A stretch of 64,000 nt of DNA, taken from Adiantum capillus-veneris. Its lineage: Eukaryota > Streptophyta > Polypodiopsida > Polypodiales > Pteridaceae. The notes beneath the pieces were generated by a model. The model did no database searches. It had not been told where the DNA came from and was given only the letters and a program-made list of their open reading frames with translations. Every line of letters starts with the position of its first letter. The first letter of the stretch is position 1. The stretch lies in contig CM043971.1 in assembly GCA_014529385.2 (NCBI GenBank), forward strand, positions 93,154,840 to 93,218,839, written 5' to 3'. Below, one piece after another: positions 11,912 through 24,639 of the stretch. The position numbers and the translations under genes are program-made.

Positions 11912-12145
11912 GGAGGGTCACTATGTATAAATTGTGTATATCATTTGCATTCAAGGACTATTTCTAAAATTCCTTATCCGTGAGATTTTCACATATAAAA
12001 CATCCTTTTCCTATTCAATCTATAAAAAAAAAATCCACTTCCATTCTATGGTACCCTTTTGTATGTGAAAATGTGAGAAAAATGAAATTCAATAAGCCCT
12101 TTTGCTGCATTGATATGATAGTTGCATAATTATTATGTGACCCCT
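11912..12145. mobile_element. MITE-like element, copy 1
   Basis: A roughly 234-bp non-coding segment starting AGGGTCACTATGT and ending TTATGTGACCCCT, so the ends are inverted repeats. It is alignable along its length with 16863-17089, for example GTGTATATCA, GCATTCAAGGACTATTTCTA and CTTTTGTATRTGAAAATGTG. No target duplication was clear, so the superfamily is not assigned. Confidence 0.65.
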
Positions 12146-12612
12146 TGAGCTAGGATGTAAGTGTCATTTTCTTTTACTTTAATTGACATAAGTCATGGCT
12201 TGATATGCTTTATTTATCTTTAAATAGTTTTGCCTCAATGCTTGTGGAGACAATTCAGTAGTGTCCACCTATTTTGAAGCTCATGGACAATATCTAGTTC
12301 TTAAAAGTCAAGGTATAGTTTTGTAATGTTTCACATCAAATTAATGGTTTATAGTAATATCTCTTCGATATCCACCTCTATGTGTGCAACCCCCCTTACA
12401 ATTGGAGTCTTATTTTCTAAGGATGAAGAGTTGTAAAAATTGCAAAATTAATTATAGATTACATCTACTACAACCCAAACAAGGAGATTCGGGTATTTTA
12501 ATTGTTAGCTCAATTATTGTGCACATATTTTAATACTTGTTGAAAACTCACATAGTACTGGGTTTATTCTTGGCTAGATCAGCAGGGATTGCTATCCTAA
12601 ACACCATGTTTG
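12146..12612. other. No recognisable gene
   Basis: AT-rich sequence between the MITE-like copy and the minus-strand LTR element. Nothing supported in it. Confidence 0.4.
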
Positions 12613-12672
12613 TGTGAGTGCAGGAATGCGGTGCGTGTGCGGAGAATGAGAAGGGGAGAGAGACAGAGAGAG

Positions 12673-12748
<76 letters not shown>

Positions 12749-12916
12749 CAGGATGTGGGTGGAGATCCCAAATCTCACTGTATGAGCACAATGTGAGCGT
12801 GAGTGAGAGATCCTTATTCTTTGTATGTATAAAGATAAGGAGATGAATGTGGGCGGTCGAACACTGACCGATGGACACGAGCAAAGCACGGTCAGGCACA
12901 TCGCCTTTACCTAACA
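12613..12916 (-). repeat. 3' LTR of the minus-strand copia element
   Basis: Aligns with 15789-16077. It contains a (GA)n microsatellite (12680-12744), which is CT-rich in the sense of the element. Shared flanking text includes AAATCTCACTGTATGAGC and CACTGACCGATGGACACG. Confidence 0.88.
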
Positions 12917-13100
12917 TTCTTCCACTAAAGGCTGTGTGCCGATAAGTGGAGACAAGACTAGCCTACAACTAGTATATACAAGAGGTGAGAGAAGACGGCT
13001 CTCAACATATGCCCACTGGCTCACTCTATAACCACTCTAGTGTAGATGCAACATGCATACCACTAGGGCTAGAGCTACGATGACACTCCGGATGCAAGTA

Positions 13101-13364
13101 TCAAGTGACGACCTGCATGGCTCCACAATGCACAATGCCAGTGCCAATCATCGCACGACTGACAACTCCCACTACAAGTGCACCAACCGCATAAGTAAGA
13201 TCAACTCTCGAGACCAAAAGGTCAGACATGAGAAACCCGAATGCCGACGAAACATGCACTATGTGTGTCAACCTATCCCTGTCAGCAACCTCGGTGCCAA
13301 ATGCATCCTTGTCAGAAACCACCTGACTATGCATCACCACGTCAACATCGTCTGGCAAAGGCAT
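13101..13364 (-). pseudogene. Copia RT/RNase H junction relic
   Basis: The minus frame reads LLVSRVDLTYAVGALVVGVVSR, resembling the copia segment TRPD.[AS]YAVGVVS.F that follows the RT. It lies where that segment would be expected, 0.2-0.5 kb before the 3' LTR. The rest of RT and RNase H is missing or unreadable. Confidence 0.5.
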
Positions 13365-13884
13365 ATCTACTGAGAATTACTGTAGAATCGAAAAATCAGC
13401 ACCACTGCAATCACACATAGATGTCTGAAGGACATTGTTGTCCTCAGATGTATCAGACGCATCATAGAACAATGCATCGGCCTCTGGCTCAACTGATGTC
13501 ACCTCAATTGATGACTGACAAAGTTGTGCATCCCCAGAGATACCATTGTCTACATGAACATCACCACAAGACAAATGCACAACCTGCTCTCCATGCAACA
13601 CATCCGCAAAAGAGACATGTCTCGTCTCTCGCTCCAAACATGGATGCAAATACACAGAGACTACACCGCCTCGTGTGTCAAAAATATACAAAGGATATAC
13701 CAAATCACTCCTAGCACACTAGTGATCACATATGCATGTGAATTGACCGCTCTCCAGTAGTACATAATGTCCACTACTCTGCAACAACTGACGCGCTGAA
13801 ATGAGACTCTGGGCTGAGTCCTGGTACATAACATACATTTCGTAGCGTAAGCAATGCACCGCTAGGCAAGAACATGCATGCATC

Positions 13885-14205
13885 TCAAGCACCCTCTATG
13901 TCATATGCTGAACCATTAGCAAACTGCACACAACCAAGTCTCTCACTAGAGAAAGAGGAAAACAAATCACGACGTGGTGTCACGTAAAAAACTACATGCT
14001 CGTCTAGTAGAAAACACGTAGACAATGTGTTATCCCAAGACACAAAGTAGTATGAAGGCAAGCTAGACTCAAAAGTGACTTGCCCGTCACATGCATACTC
14101 TCTAGTATCTCTCCTCATAGTAGCACCATGCATTTTCCTCTTCTGCTGTCTCATACGCCTAAAGCAATGGCGCCTAATATGCCCATCGTGGCTGCAGTGC
14201 CAACA
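13885..14205 (-). pseudogene. Copia gag zinc knuckle and protease relic
   Basis: On the minus strand 14205-14164 reads CWHCSHDGHIRRHC, a CX2CX4HX4C knuckle. About 90-190 bases later follows FYVTPRRDLFSSF and CVQFANGSAYDIEGA, matching the copia protease pattern H.T.R.D.F......G.V..GN.....I.G.G. The catalytic DSG is not recognisable in the intervening text, so the domain is decayed. Confidence 0.6.
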
Positions 14206-15774
14206 TATCAGTCATGATCGTGAACGAGAACTGCCTCTAGCCTGAAGCATCTCCATATACATGCCAAAACTATGGCAAACAAAGTGGAAGATAACTCGAC
14301 CACTACACAATGGTCAAAAGCATGATCAATCGCAACAAAATCGATGCTCACATATGCATAAAACAACTCCATAATCTGCAAACTCTGCAAGCATAAATTA
14401 GGATAAACTGCTCAATTGAGCGTAAAGCGCATAACCATATGCGCATAACCATATACGCAAGTAGAGAGCAAACTAGCTCAAAATGGGTCCCACAAGAGAT
14501 ACTGCTTGCAGAAATCTGCAAAAACCTATAAAACCTATGACTAGCGTGTATTATAGCCACACAAGCATACAAATATCCTCACTCCTGCGAGAGTGGATAC
14601 AAGAACACCAACCGTGTCTAAATTGACAAAATGTGTCAAAAGTGAGAGTAAACACTCGATCATTGTCAAAGTGGGAATATATCGACCACTATACCATGAG
14701 AGAGCAAACTGTAAATATGCAAAAACCATGGCAAGAGTTTGGGAAAAATCCGGCAAAAGCTCAAAAAATGTCACCAAATATGCATGACAATAGACACTAT
14801 CTCGGTAGCAAAATCCACAAATGGTCTACATGCAATGCCAAAAGCCTGGCAAATTGGCTCACTTCTAACCGAGTAGCTCTATGGATGTGTACCTACCCAA
14901 AAAGCATTGCAAACCTCTGAACCTGCTACCTCTGAGCTATGGCTAGCTCACATTGTATCCGCATAATGCATACATATCATGAAACTGCACAGAATTGTGC
15001 TAAAAAACACTCTCTGAAATGTCCCACACAATCAAACAATCGATTGAAACCGCACTCGGATGTGTAACGATCCGAAAGTCACATCTTAAAGTATCACTTG
15101 CATACACAAAAACAAGGTGAATTCTCTCTCAAATAGCACCACAGTGTGCCATACATAGCCAAAGGTGCAAACCGCATCACTCTCTACACTGTAGGAATCA
15201 AACTACAAAACCTCGATATATCGAGATTGTTGACATGCTACTGCAAAAATTCAGCACTCAAAATTTTAAAATTCTCGTACGACCAATGCGGTCGAAACAT
15301 GCCAAAACCTCAGGGTAGACTCGTGGATCACATGTTTCCGATTCCGGGTGTGAGAGATATGCCAAAACCTCTGTTTTTGATCAAAAAACATAGCGTAAAC
15401 TTTCTACTATTGCACCTGCTGTAATTCAGAGAATAATTTCAGAAAATGGACATCACCATCACGTTCGAAACATGCCAAAATCCCAACCTAGACTCTGGGA
15501 TCATATCCATGTGACTCCATATGACAAAAATATGCAAAACAATGTTTCGAGAGTAAAAAACAGAAAAAACGAGCTGCAACACTTCTTGTTCCTGCTCTTT
15601 TTTTGCAAAATTCAGAAATGGATTGCTACACAAGATCTACACAAGCTAAATATACATTCTTATGCTAAAATCTGACACCGTCAAGCCGTATCCACCTTCG
15701 CCGAGCTCAAGCCGCCATAGCTGAGCTTTGTCGCTTCCGTCTCGCCGGGAAGCCGTCGCATGCGCGTCGCCAAA

Positions 15775-15786
15775 GCTCTGATACCA
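15775..15786 (-). other. Primer binding site of the minus-strand copia element
   Basis: GCTCTGATACCA on the plus strand, the reverse complement of TGGTATCAGAGC, separated by two bases from the LTR. It fixes the element's orientation. Confidence 0.9.
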
Positions 15787-15788
15787 AT

Positions 15789-15827
15789 TGTGAGTGCATG
15801 AATGTGATGCGTGTGCCGGGGGGGGGG

Positions 15828-15923
<96 letters not shown>

Positions 15924-16077
15924 AGCACCCAAATCTCACTGTATGAGCACAATGTGAGAGTGAGTGAGAGCTCCTTATTCTTTGTATGTATAAAGAATAA
16001 GGAGATGAATGTGGGCGGTTGGACACTGACCGATGGACACGAGCAAAGCACGATGAGGCACACCGCCTTTACTAACA
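15789..16077 (-). repeat. 5' LTR of the minus-strand copia element
   Basis: 289 bp, similar to 12613-12916. It carries a G13 tract (15818-15830) next to (GA)n (15831-15916). The dinucleotide tract is longer than in the other LTR. Confidence 0.88.
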
Positions 16078-16862
16078 GTTTGGTGGGTCAGGGAAAAGAT
16101 AATCAACTGTGTGCTTAGTGTGTAGAAGCCACTAGGGATAGGAACATCAAAGCCAAAAGTTGGAATAAGGAAGAGGCCAGGAAACAAAGATGGCTCCAAG
16201 TTAAACCCATCAAAGAAAGCAAAGGGGGAGGCGAAGAAGAAGGATAAGAAATGTGATCCCTAGAAAGAGTCCAAGAAGAGCACAAACACAGGCTAAAGAG
16301 GAAGAGGAGGCTATGGAGGAGAAGACAAGGAGCTAAGTTGGAGGCAAAGGAGCAGAAGAAAAAAGGTCCAACCACCCCAATGAAAAACCCAAGGTGGGTA
16401 TAGGAGGCCATTCCAAGGAAGAGCCCTAGGAATTTTGGTAAAATGTAGGTATAAACACCAAGGAAGAGCACATAACATTTTGTAAGGCATCTCCTTTTTT
16501 AAACAAACAATTTGTATAGCTATACCTCTTGCAAAGTTAATTTTGTTGATTTCAAACCAAGGAAATGGAGGGAATACTACATCTAGTGCACATTCTAGAT
16601 ACTAGTTGCTTGCCCAACAACTTTAATCATACTGCTAAACATCTACTATAGATACACTAACAATACAAAGATGATAGACAATCAATAATATCAAAGCACA
16701 GTGAAATGAGCAACATTCCCTTCATTCATTTGCTAACACAGAATACAATGCTTAGTGTATGGTTCAAAGGGATAGCTATATATTGATGCGCCTACAATTG
16801 GTACTTCTTTAGACTTTGCTATTACAACCGCTTGGTGACTCAACATAACTACTTACTCGTCA
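16078..16862. other. No recognisable gene
   Basis: Flanking DNA of the copia target site. Only short open frames without known motifs. Confidence 0.4.
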
Positions 16863-17089
16863 AGGGGGTCACTATGTGTAAGTTGTGTATATCACGTGCA
16901 TTCAAGGACTATTTCTAAAATTACTTATCTGTAAATTTTTGAAAAATAAAATACACCCTTTTCCTATTCAATCTATAAATTGTTTTCCCAATTCCATTTT
17001 ATGGCACCCTTTTGTATATGAAAATGTGAGAAAAAAAACCCCTTCTGCTGCACTCACGTGATAGTCACATGATTATTAAGTGACCCCCT
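16863..17089. mobile_element. MITE-like element, copy 2
   Basis: A 227-bp segment with 11-bp perfect terminal inverted repeats, AGGGGGTCACT and AGTGACCCCCT. It aligns with copy 1 (11912-12145). No coding capacity and no clear target duplication; CTCG occurs near both edges but not at matching positions. Confidence 0.7.
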
Positions 17090-17439
17090 CTCGATACTAC
17101 TTACTCAATAGGCACTGCTGACTCAACCTACCTACGGCTCAAAATAGTGCTTCTAAACTAAGTGTTGGTGACCTAGGGTTAAGACATGCACACCTAGTGG
17201 ATGGATTGAAAATCCAAGACCAATATCCAACAATCCCTGATCACAAAAGATCCCAATGTTAATAGATTTAAGGAGTCTTTAAGCAATGCAAAGGGCTGTA
17301 CCTGGAATTTAATCCAAGGTACACAAGCTACATCACTTAGCTTGACCATTATCATTGCTACAATATGTATGTCTTCCCAAAATTGGAATGTTTCTTATTT
17401 TTCAAAAATGGTTTTTTCAAAAAGAAAATAAAAAGAAAT

Positions 17440-18290
17440 TTTTTTAGTATTTAAAAGCGTTGTTGGTGTTCTAAGCCTTTGCATCTTTAGCCACTGCTTC
17501 CTCTGCAAGTAGATCCAACTTTGATGCTTCAACATTAGTTGCTTCTTCCACATTCTATCAATTCTTCTTGTTTTGAATCACATTTCCTTTGTCACACTGG
17601 TTGGACCGGAGCTACTGTTGCACTATCTTCTTGCCAAATCAAATTCTACACAAGACTTATCTCTATGACACTATAGCGGGTAACACTAAAAACGTTACCA
17701 TAAGTGTTCTAAACTCTTTATCAAACTTTGATGTCTGTTTCTTCAACATGATTTCTAGCTCCTCATTCTACTTGTGAATTTCCATACCAACTCCTATAAC
17801 TCTGTCAATTGTTTCACTTGAACATATCATTCCAATGGTAAATTGCTTCATTCTTCAACAAGCCTAAGTCTACTTCACTCATCAGTACTCTAATTCTTCA
17901 ATATGCTTCTTCATCAGTTTTTTGTTAGCTTCTTCCACATCCTACACAGGCAATGTTTTCAAATTTGAATTTACTACGACTACCAAGTCATCAATTCATA
18001 GTTTAAATACATCCAAGGACTTCCTACTTCTGACTTGTACTTTCTCTCCTACTTCACATCTATATTGTAGATCCTCCTTCTCTTTCTAGTTTTTGTGTTT
18101 CTGCTCTTGCATGGGTTTTTTCAAACTATCTATTTCATTAAGCTTGCATCTAATCATTCCTTGAGATATAAGAATGCAACTTCTCTCATCTTGCAATATC
18201 TGCACCTCTTCTTTCTGGTGTTCCTATTGGCACAGAAACTTTCCAACAAATTGCAGGGCTAATAGAACTTTTTGAGAAGTTGACTGTTGG
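17440..18290 (-). pseudogene. Decayed coiled-coil-like coding relic
   Basis: The minus strand shows runs of heptad-like, lysine/glutamate-rich text interrupted by stops, for example DVEEANKKLMKKHIEELEY near 17945-17890, NEELEIMLKKQTSKFDKEFR near 17780-17710 and NVEEATNVEASKLDLLAEEA near 17560-17500. This is more coherent than chance and suggests a dead gene with coiled-coil segments. I cannot name the family. Confidence 0.35.
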
Positions 18291-20657
18291 CGGGTTTTTG
18301 CGATCGGACGTCTACAAGATAGCTATCTGGCACTAACATAATATGATGTCAATACTCAAGGAAGAGACTCAGATGGGGCACAAAGAATCTTTGAGGTTGT
18401 CAATCTCAAGAAGTGAAACTAACAAGCAAACAGACCAAATCAAAAACCAAACCACCACTCAATGATCAAAAAATATGTCTATGTCCTTTCTCACTGCTAC
18501 AGGTCATAACACCATTTTGGCACCCCAACGAAGTATAAATGGAACGAAACTTTAGGAAGAGGTCTAAGAGGTCTAGGGGAACTATCCTACCAAGTATGGT
18601 TGCAATACAGCAAGGTATCAAAATCATGACCCATCATGATCAAGGTTCTGAAAACTGCAACATAACTATCCGGAAAGGTTTACCTACGGTCTAGGAACAC
18701 TTTTCTATGGTCAAAGCGTCAAAAAACAGTGATTTAAGTACTCAAATTTTTAGGATTAGGCTCACTAATGCTTACAATTTATTGAAATAGCAAAGAAAGA
18801 GGAGCACAATGCAAGTTTTGGAATCAACACAAGAATAACCAATCATTAGAAAAGTTTATTACAAATTGGAGCAGCTTGGCCGCTTGAGTGTACGTATAGT
18901 AGAGCTCTTTCTTTCCCTAAAAGATAAGCCTCCCTTTCACATTAAATGTATTGACTGTTATACATAGGGATTTCTAAATGGCTAATGGCCAGCTCACATG
19001 GGCCTTTGCACATATCATGGAAGATTTACAACTCAAGGAATCGACTTGCTCTTGTAGAATCAGGATTTACACACAATATAGCTACACTAGCTCAAAAAAA
19101 TAATAAAGTACAAATGTGGCATCCGTCTAGGTGTTCAACTAGGTGGGTGCCCGTTAGTGAATCCGCCAACATTAGCTTGTATCGTCCCTTGACACGACCA
19201 TGCCCCAATCTTGGTAGTAGGGTTGTCTTCATCTTTGTCTTTAAGACTGATCTTGAGATTTTAAATTGCTTTATAGTTGGCGACTCTCCCCCCTTCCTTG
19301 ATTGATTCATATCTATTGTGCTCTTGTTGGTGCGTGTGTTGGACAAGGATTGTTGAGGCAACTTTATATCTTGCTCATTTTCAGTGGCCACTTTTGGCCG
19401 TGAAGATGCCTTTCGTGTTGCTTGCTTTTGTGGAAACTGAGCTTGTTTGGGTTGTGGATTCGATGATGGAATTTCCCTTTGGTTCCACTACAATGCGAGT
19501 CCTTTGAAAAATTTCATTAATTTTGAAGCACTATGTGAGCTCTTTGTGATTTTTGTTGATAGCTCTCTTGTTGAATTTGTCATTGCTTATCGTTGTAGGT
19601 CATTTTTCAACGTGCCATTGTTTGATGGATATTTGATGGAGCTTTTATGTTTCCAAGAATAGTTGAGATCCGCAATTATTGCTCCAATTTGATGATTGAT
19701 GTGGGTAACCATTTCCTTGTTTTTCATGTAGAAGGAATATATACAAGAAGATAGTGATGAGTGTTCATGCAAGGTGAGTACTTGGGAGAAACAAAGGAAG
19801 AGTGCCTAATGCAAGTGCTAATTATGGGACACTCTATATGCATAAAATTTGTCTAACAAAAGCATGCGGTGTAAGAGAAGGAGTCGATGGGCGATTCAAG
19901 GAACAAATGTAGCACCTGTGACATCAATGGATGTTGCAATAGCTTTCACATTTTCAAGAAGGGTTTTTGATGTAGAAGCTTCTCCACTCATACCTCACTG
20001 TGCTCAGTGCCCGAGTGTCTTTTGGAATTCCTCCTTCACTTCACGAAACTTAAAATACATAGACTTTGACTCTTATACTAACATATACCAGCATGAGTGA
20101 CACAACATAATTATGTTCAACTCTTCCAGCTTGAGGAGTAATTAGAATAGCTAAGACTCTTAGACCACAAAGATTATTACTTGAAGCTTTGGGACTAATG
20201 CTTGCTCATTTAGTGGCTTAGCTGCCCGACTCTTACTTTTATACCATGTATGTTTAATGGGGACTCGGACGTATCTATTCAAGAATAGAAACCCAATTCC
20301 ATAAGCTCTTGGAGATTTATGACTCTTTCATTGTGTTGGTCTATGGATGTTACCATTTTGTCCAGAAGGTTTGCATACATTGGCTCCTCTTGATTTACCT
20401 GTCGTATGTTGATACTATATTGTGAAATAGGTCCTACGATTGTAGAAGAGATTGATGGAGCCTTTGCTTCATCTTCCATGAGAAGCAATTGTAGTTGTTT
20501 GTGGGTGCTCTGTGATTGAGTTGCCAATGATAATTTTGGAGCTCAATTCAATGTAGGGATATGGTCATGTACCGATGATAGACATGTTATGGAAATTATT
20601 AATTTTTTTGAAAAGTAGGCTCAATAAAAGTTTTCATTCTTTATGATTTGGGGGCAA
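18291..20657. other. No recognisable gene
   Basis: Open frames here (for example 18985-19305 plus and 20279-20527 minus) lack known motifs. No terminal repeats were recognised. Possibly old transposon debris. Confidence 0.35.
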
Positions 20658-20886
20658 TGTTACCATATACATGTGGTAGTGATGTGTGTGAACACACTTA
20701 GGACCACACGGGCATTTTTTTCCTCATTAGGAGGTTTTTCCCCCTGTGTATTGTATATACGTCCATCACTCTAGGGCTATCTTATCTTTCCATTGCACAC
20801 TAAGTAATATAATCTCTGTTGTTTTCCTTGAGCTTCCTTCATCTTCTCCAAGCTATGTGTGTTTTTTTATAACCCTAATTCCAACA
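20658..20886 (+). repeat. Probable 5' LTR
   Basis: TGTTACCATA... to ...TTCCAACA, directly before the primer binding site. The right border is well supported by that site. The left border is a guess from the TG dinucleotide, because no second LTR copy is present to compare. Confidence 0.5.
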
Positions 20887-20888
20887 AT

Positions 20889-20900
20889 TGGTATCAGAGC
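20889..20900 (+). other. Copia primer binding site
   Basis: TGGTATCAGAGC, two bases after the LTR end, complementary to initiator tRNA-Met. Confidence 0.9.
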
Positions 20901-21249
20901 AAGTTACATCCTCTCAGGCTTAGTCGCCAGCAGCTCCAACATATGCCTGCTCACTTTCTCCAATTTCTTTGAGCTTTGGTAAGCATCCACAAGTCGGTAA
21001 ATATTTTGGGTAAGCTTAAAGAGCTTAGTCCGCTCAGATTTTTTATTTGGGCTCATGTCGGCCTCCGTTTCCACTACAAGCAGTACTACGCAAGCTATTT
21101 TGTCATTTTGTGCAAAATTTTTGTCAGTGCCATTTTTTGCATAACAGGTCCCTTACAATCTTCCACGGTTTGTACTATATAGCATGTGTGGTTCTTGCCT
21201 TGTTTCTCCTCTTTTTTGGGCAGTTTTCACACCAGGTGCATCATTCACC

Positions 21250-22257
21250 ATGGTTGACAACAACATAGACGTGTTCAAGATGTTTGTTGCTGAGGACAGA
21301 TTGGATGGGGACAACTACCCTATGTGAGCTTACATGATGCAACATGTCCTTGTGTAAAGGAAATTTGGAACATTGTGCAGGGCATTGATGTATGGCGTGG
21401 TTTTGAGGATGTATGCAATGTTGAGGATGTTGGTGGCAGGATTGTTGCTGCCATATTTGTTTTGCCTATGGCTGAGCAAGTTTGTTGGGATGTAAAATAT
21501 GCGTAGGCTCATGCATTGATTGTGTTGTCTGTGAAGCGCACTATTACTCCTCACATTTGTTCAACAAAATCTGCAAAACAAGCTTGGGATATTCTGGCTG
21601 GTCTTTATGCAAGTCGCAATGCGGCTAAAATTGCATTGCTACGTAAAGATTTGGAGTCGAAGATTATGCATGATGAAGATGACATGGACACTTTCCTTGC
21701 TAGCATCAAGGATATCAATGAACAACTTATTTTTGCGAGCGAAGTCATTTCAGACAGTTCCCTTGTGCAGAGTGTTCTTGATGCCTTATTAGATTCTTAC
21801 CAGAATTTTTCTAGTACTTGGAGACTTATGACCCAAGGAACTCTTGAAGTTGTAAAATTTGATGCATTAAGCACATTGCAATTGAAAGAGTCGCTTTCCA
21901 AAAAAAATAGGACTAGAAAGTGTGCAGTTGAACATGCCTTTATTGCTGCTCAAAGAAAAGGTGGTAAATTCGTATGGGAATTCTGGTGATAAGGGCAAAA
22001 AGAAGATGTATTGCCATTATTGTAAAGCTAATGATCACTTGATTAAGAAATGTCCAAAGTTGAAGGCCAAAGAGGCTAAGAAGAAAGAGGCTAGTTTCAC
22101 TACTAATGCTGGTTTCACTACAAATGCAGTTATTGTTGAGTCTTCTGTGAAAGAAGAATGTGACGCTGATGTTGATGCAGAATGGGCTTTTAGTACAGAG
22201 TGCACTTATGATCCTTCTATTGATGATGCATGTTTGTCAGTTGCTGTAGATGCTCAT
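21250..22257 (+). pseudogene. Copia gag relic
   Basis: Starts at ATG 21250 (MVDNNIDVF) and continues with stops and frame changes. The longest piece (21516-21989) matches copia gag (UBN2-like): SAKQAWDILAGLYASRNAAK, then DMDTFLASIKDINEQL. After a frameshift a zinc knuckle CHYCKANDHLIKKC appears at about 22012-22053. It would have formed the particle capsid. Confidence 0.8.
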
Positions 22258-22517
22258 GTGTAGTATCATTGACAGTGGTGCTACAAAGCACATACCTCTC
22301 ATGGTGACTTGTTTACCTCTCTCGAGGATGTCCCTCATGGGAATTCAGTCACTTGTGCCAACAATGCCTTTTATCCGGTCAAGGGAGTTGGAAAGATTGT
22401 GCTTACTGTTGCAAATGTTAGTTCTTTCACACTTGCTGATGCATTATATGTACCTAGAATTAAGAAGAATCTTTTGTTTGTACCTTCGCTTGCTAGACTT
22501 GGTCTTGCTCGTCAAAT
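22258..22517 (+). pseudogene. Copia protease relic
   Basis: IIDSGATKHI at about 22263 keeps the DSGA catalytic motif. A frameshift follows and the domain continues as GVGKIVLTVANVSSFTLADA and LYVPRIKKNLL, the standard end of copia protease. Confidence 0.78.
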
Positions 22518-22669
22518 TTGTGGATGACAGATGTACAATACATGATCTTAGTTTTGGTGATGAAATTGTTGCATCTAGCATTTTATGCCGTGGGATGTAT
22601 AAGCTCACTTTGTATGACAAGTGTGAGTAGAATTTTGCAAATGTTGTTGTGGATTCTAAGGCTATTTCA

Positions 22670-23593
22670 AATGCAAAACTTTTGGCATGCATATTTTGGG
22701 CATCTAAATTTTTCTAGTTTGCTGCGTTTGCAGAAATGTGATATGGTTTCTTCTTTTCCACCTCTTGAAGTACCTGCCAAACATGTTTGTGAAGGTTGTA
22801 TTTTGGGTAAGATGGAGCATTCAAAGTTTCCAAAGGATGGTTTAGTTAGGTCCACATGCAGGTTGCAGCTTGTGCATAGTGATGTTTGTGGACCCATGCA
22901 AACTCTATCCTTGGGAAATTACCTTTACTTCATGACTTTCATTGATGATTACTCCAGGCATGCATGGTATATCCACTTAAAGCAAAGTCCAAAGTGTTTA
23001 TGTGCTTCAAAAAATTTCTGGCTATGACTAAAAATGTCTCAAAATGTACTATGGGCACCCTCCATTCAGATCGAGGTGGGGAGTATATGTGTCATGCATT
23101 TAATGCATTTCTGGCAAGTCATGGGATAAAACACCAATGTACAATGCCGTATAAACCTCAACAAAATGGTCTTGTTGAGAAGAAAAACACGTCACTTACG
23201 GAAATGGCACAATGTATGGTCAAAAGTCAAGCTTTGCCGCATTTGGTTTGGCTTGAGGCCATTATGTGTGCCACTTATGTACTTAATAGGTGTCCTACGA
23301 AGGCTTTGTAGTCTATGACTCCTTATGAAGCATGGCATGATAGAAAGACTTCTATTGAGCACATGTGTGCTTTTGGTCATTTGGCATCTGCTTTGGTGCC
23401 ACAAACACGATGCAAGAAATTGGATGATAAGGCTATTAAATGTATTTTTGTTGGTTATAGTGCTGAAAGCAAAGGTTACAGGTTGTATCATCCGCAAATA
23501 ATGCATATCTTGGTTTCACATGATGTGTTTGTGGAAGATTCTATTTATCAGCCCTTGATGTCATGTACTAGTGATAATAATATAAGCTCATAG
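22670..23593 (+). pseudogene. Copia integrase relic
   Basis: GAG-pre-integrase and integrase core in two frames. The zinc-binding part shows H..H (FGHLNFSSLLRL) and CEGCILGK. The catalytic residues appear as HSDVCGP, HSDRGGEY and NGLVEKKN. A frameshift lies near 22975 and a TAG at about 23309-23311. The downstream piece VFVGYSAESKGYRLY-like text is the integrase C-terminal region. Confidence 0.82.
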
Positions 23594-23949
23594 GACATTT
23601 ATGACACTTTGTTGCCTCTTTTCAATGGTGGAATTTCACATGTAAATTCCAATGAGGCAAATGAACAACCTATGGGGGTTTCAAAATATGTTACAGATCA
23701 GCCTATTACTGATGCAAATGTACATGATGTACTTGAGCAGAAAGGACTGAGAATGATCAGGCTAGAGGCATGCCAAAATGACTGGTGCATACTTTGCCTG
23801 ATAGTAAATTGGATGCACCTTTGTCTAGTGGTACTCGTTCAAGTTCTCACCATGCATCTTATGCATCAGATTGTTATGCTTTGGCTGTGTCTAGCTTATG
23901 TGATGGTGAGGAACCTCTGTATTTTGATGAAGCACAAAATTCAAAAAAT

Positions 23950-24639
23950 TGGATGGCTACCATGCGATCAAATATGATGCAATTGTAAAAAATGACACAT
24001 GGACTTTATGTGATTTTCCTCCTGGCAAAAAGGCCATTGGTATGAAGTGTGTTTACAAGATGAAATGCAAGCCGGATGGTGAGATTAATCGCTATAAGGC
24101 TCGACTTGTTGCAAAGGGTTATGCACTGCAAAATACATAGATTATGAAGAATTGTTTGCTCCCACTTTTCATATGACTACTGTGCATTTTCTATGTGCAT
24201 TGGCAGCCCATTTTGGTTGGGATGTACATCAATCTGACATTGTTATTGCTTTCTTGAATGGTGACATATTTGAGGAAGTTTATGTAACGTAGCCTCACGG
24301 TTTTGTCAAGAAAGGACAAAAGGATAAAGTGTGCAGATGTAAGAAAGATTTGTATGGGTTGAAGAAATCTCCTTGTGCTTGGTACGAGAAGGCTGGCACT
24401 CATTTGGTCAAACGAGACTTTTGTAACAGTCCAATATAAAGCACATTGTATGCAAATCATGAGGGTGATGTAATTTTCATTGTTGGTTCTTTATGTGGAT
24501 GATTTGTTGATCACTGGACCAAATGAGAGACATATTGCTGAATCTAAGACTGATTTGAATAGGCTTATTTAAATGCTACTTTCAAAATGAAAGATTTGGG
24601 GTTGTTGCATCATTACTTGGGTATACATTTTAAGCAGTG
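23950..24639 (+). pseudogene. Copia reverse transcriptase relic, truncated
   Basis: NDTWTLCDFPPGKKAIG and RYKARLVAKGYA open the RT domain, followed after a stop by VHQSDIVIAFLNGDIFEEV and LYGLKKSPCAWYEK. The YVDD motif is present only across a frame change (about 24493). The sequence ends at LGIHFKQ, where the oppositely oriented copia LTR begins. Confidence 0.82.

Larger units (their letters stand above)
12613..16077 (-). mobile_element. Internally deleted copia element (minus strand)
   Basis: A 3.5-kb LTR element flanked by GTTTG (12608-12612, 16078-16082), a perfect 5-bp target duplication. Read on the minus strand the LTRs begin TGTTAG and end ACTCACA. The iMet-type primer binding site lies at 15786-15775, just inside the right-hand LTR, so that is the 5' LTR. 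Internal sequence keeps a gag zinc knuckle, a protease-like stretch and a small RT/RNase H-like stretch, but most of integrase and RT is missing. It cannot be autonomous. Confidence 0.85.
20658..24639 (+). mobile_element. Decayed copia element, 3' truncated
   Basis: Contains a probable 5' LTR, an iMet primer binding site, and gag, protease, integrase and RT relics in the right order on the plus strand. It breaks off inside RT at about 24639, where minus-strand copia sequence begins, and no 3' LTR is visible. Many stops and frameshifts show it is older than the other copia elements here. Confidence 0.82.

Noticed and set aside
16855-17097. 8-bp target duplication for the MITE-like copy 2
   Set aside because: The flanking octamers (ACTCGTCA and CTCGATAC) do not match; only CTCG is shared at shifted positions.
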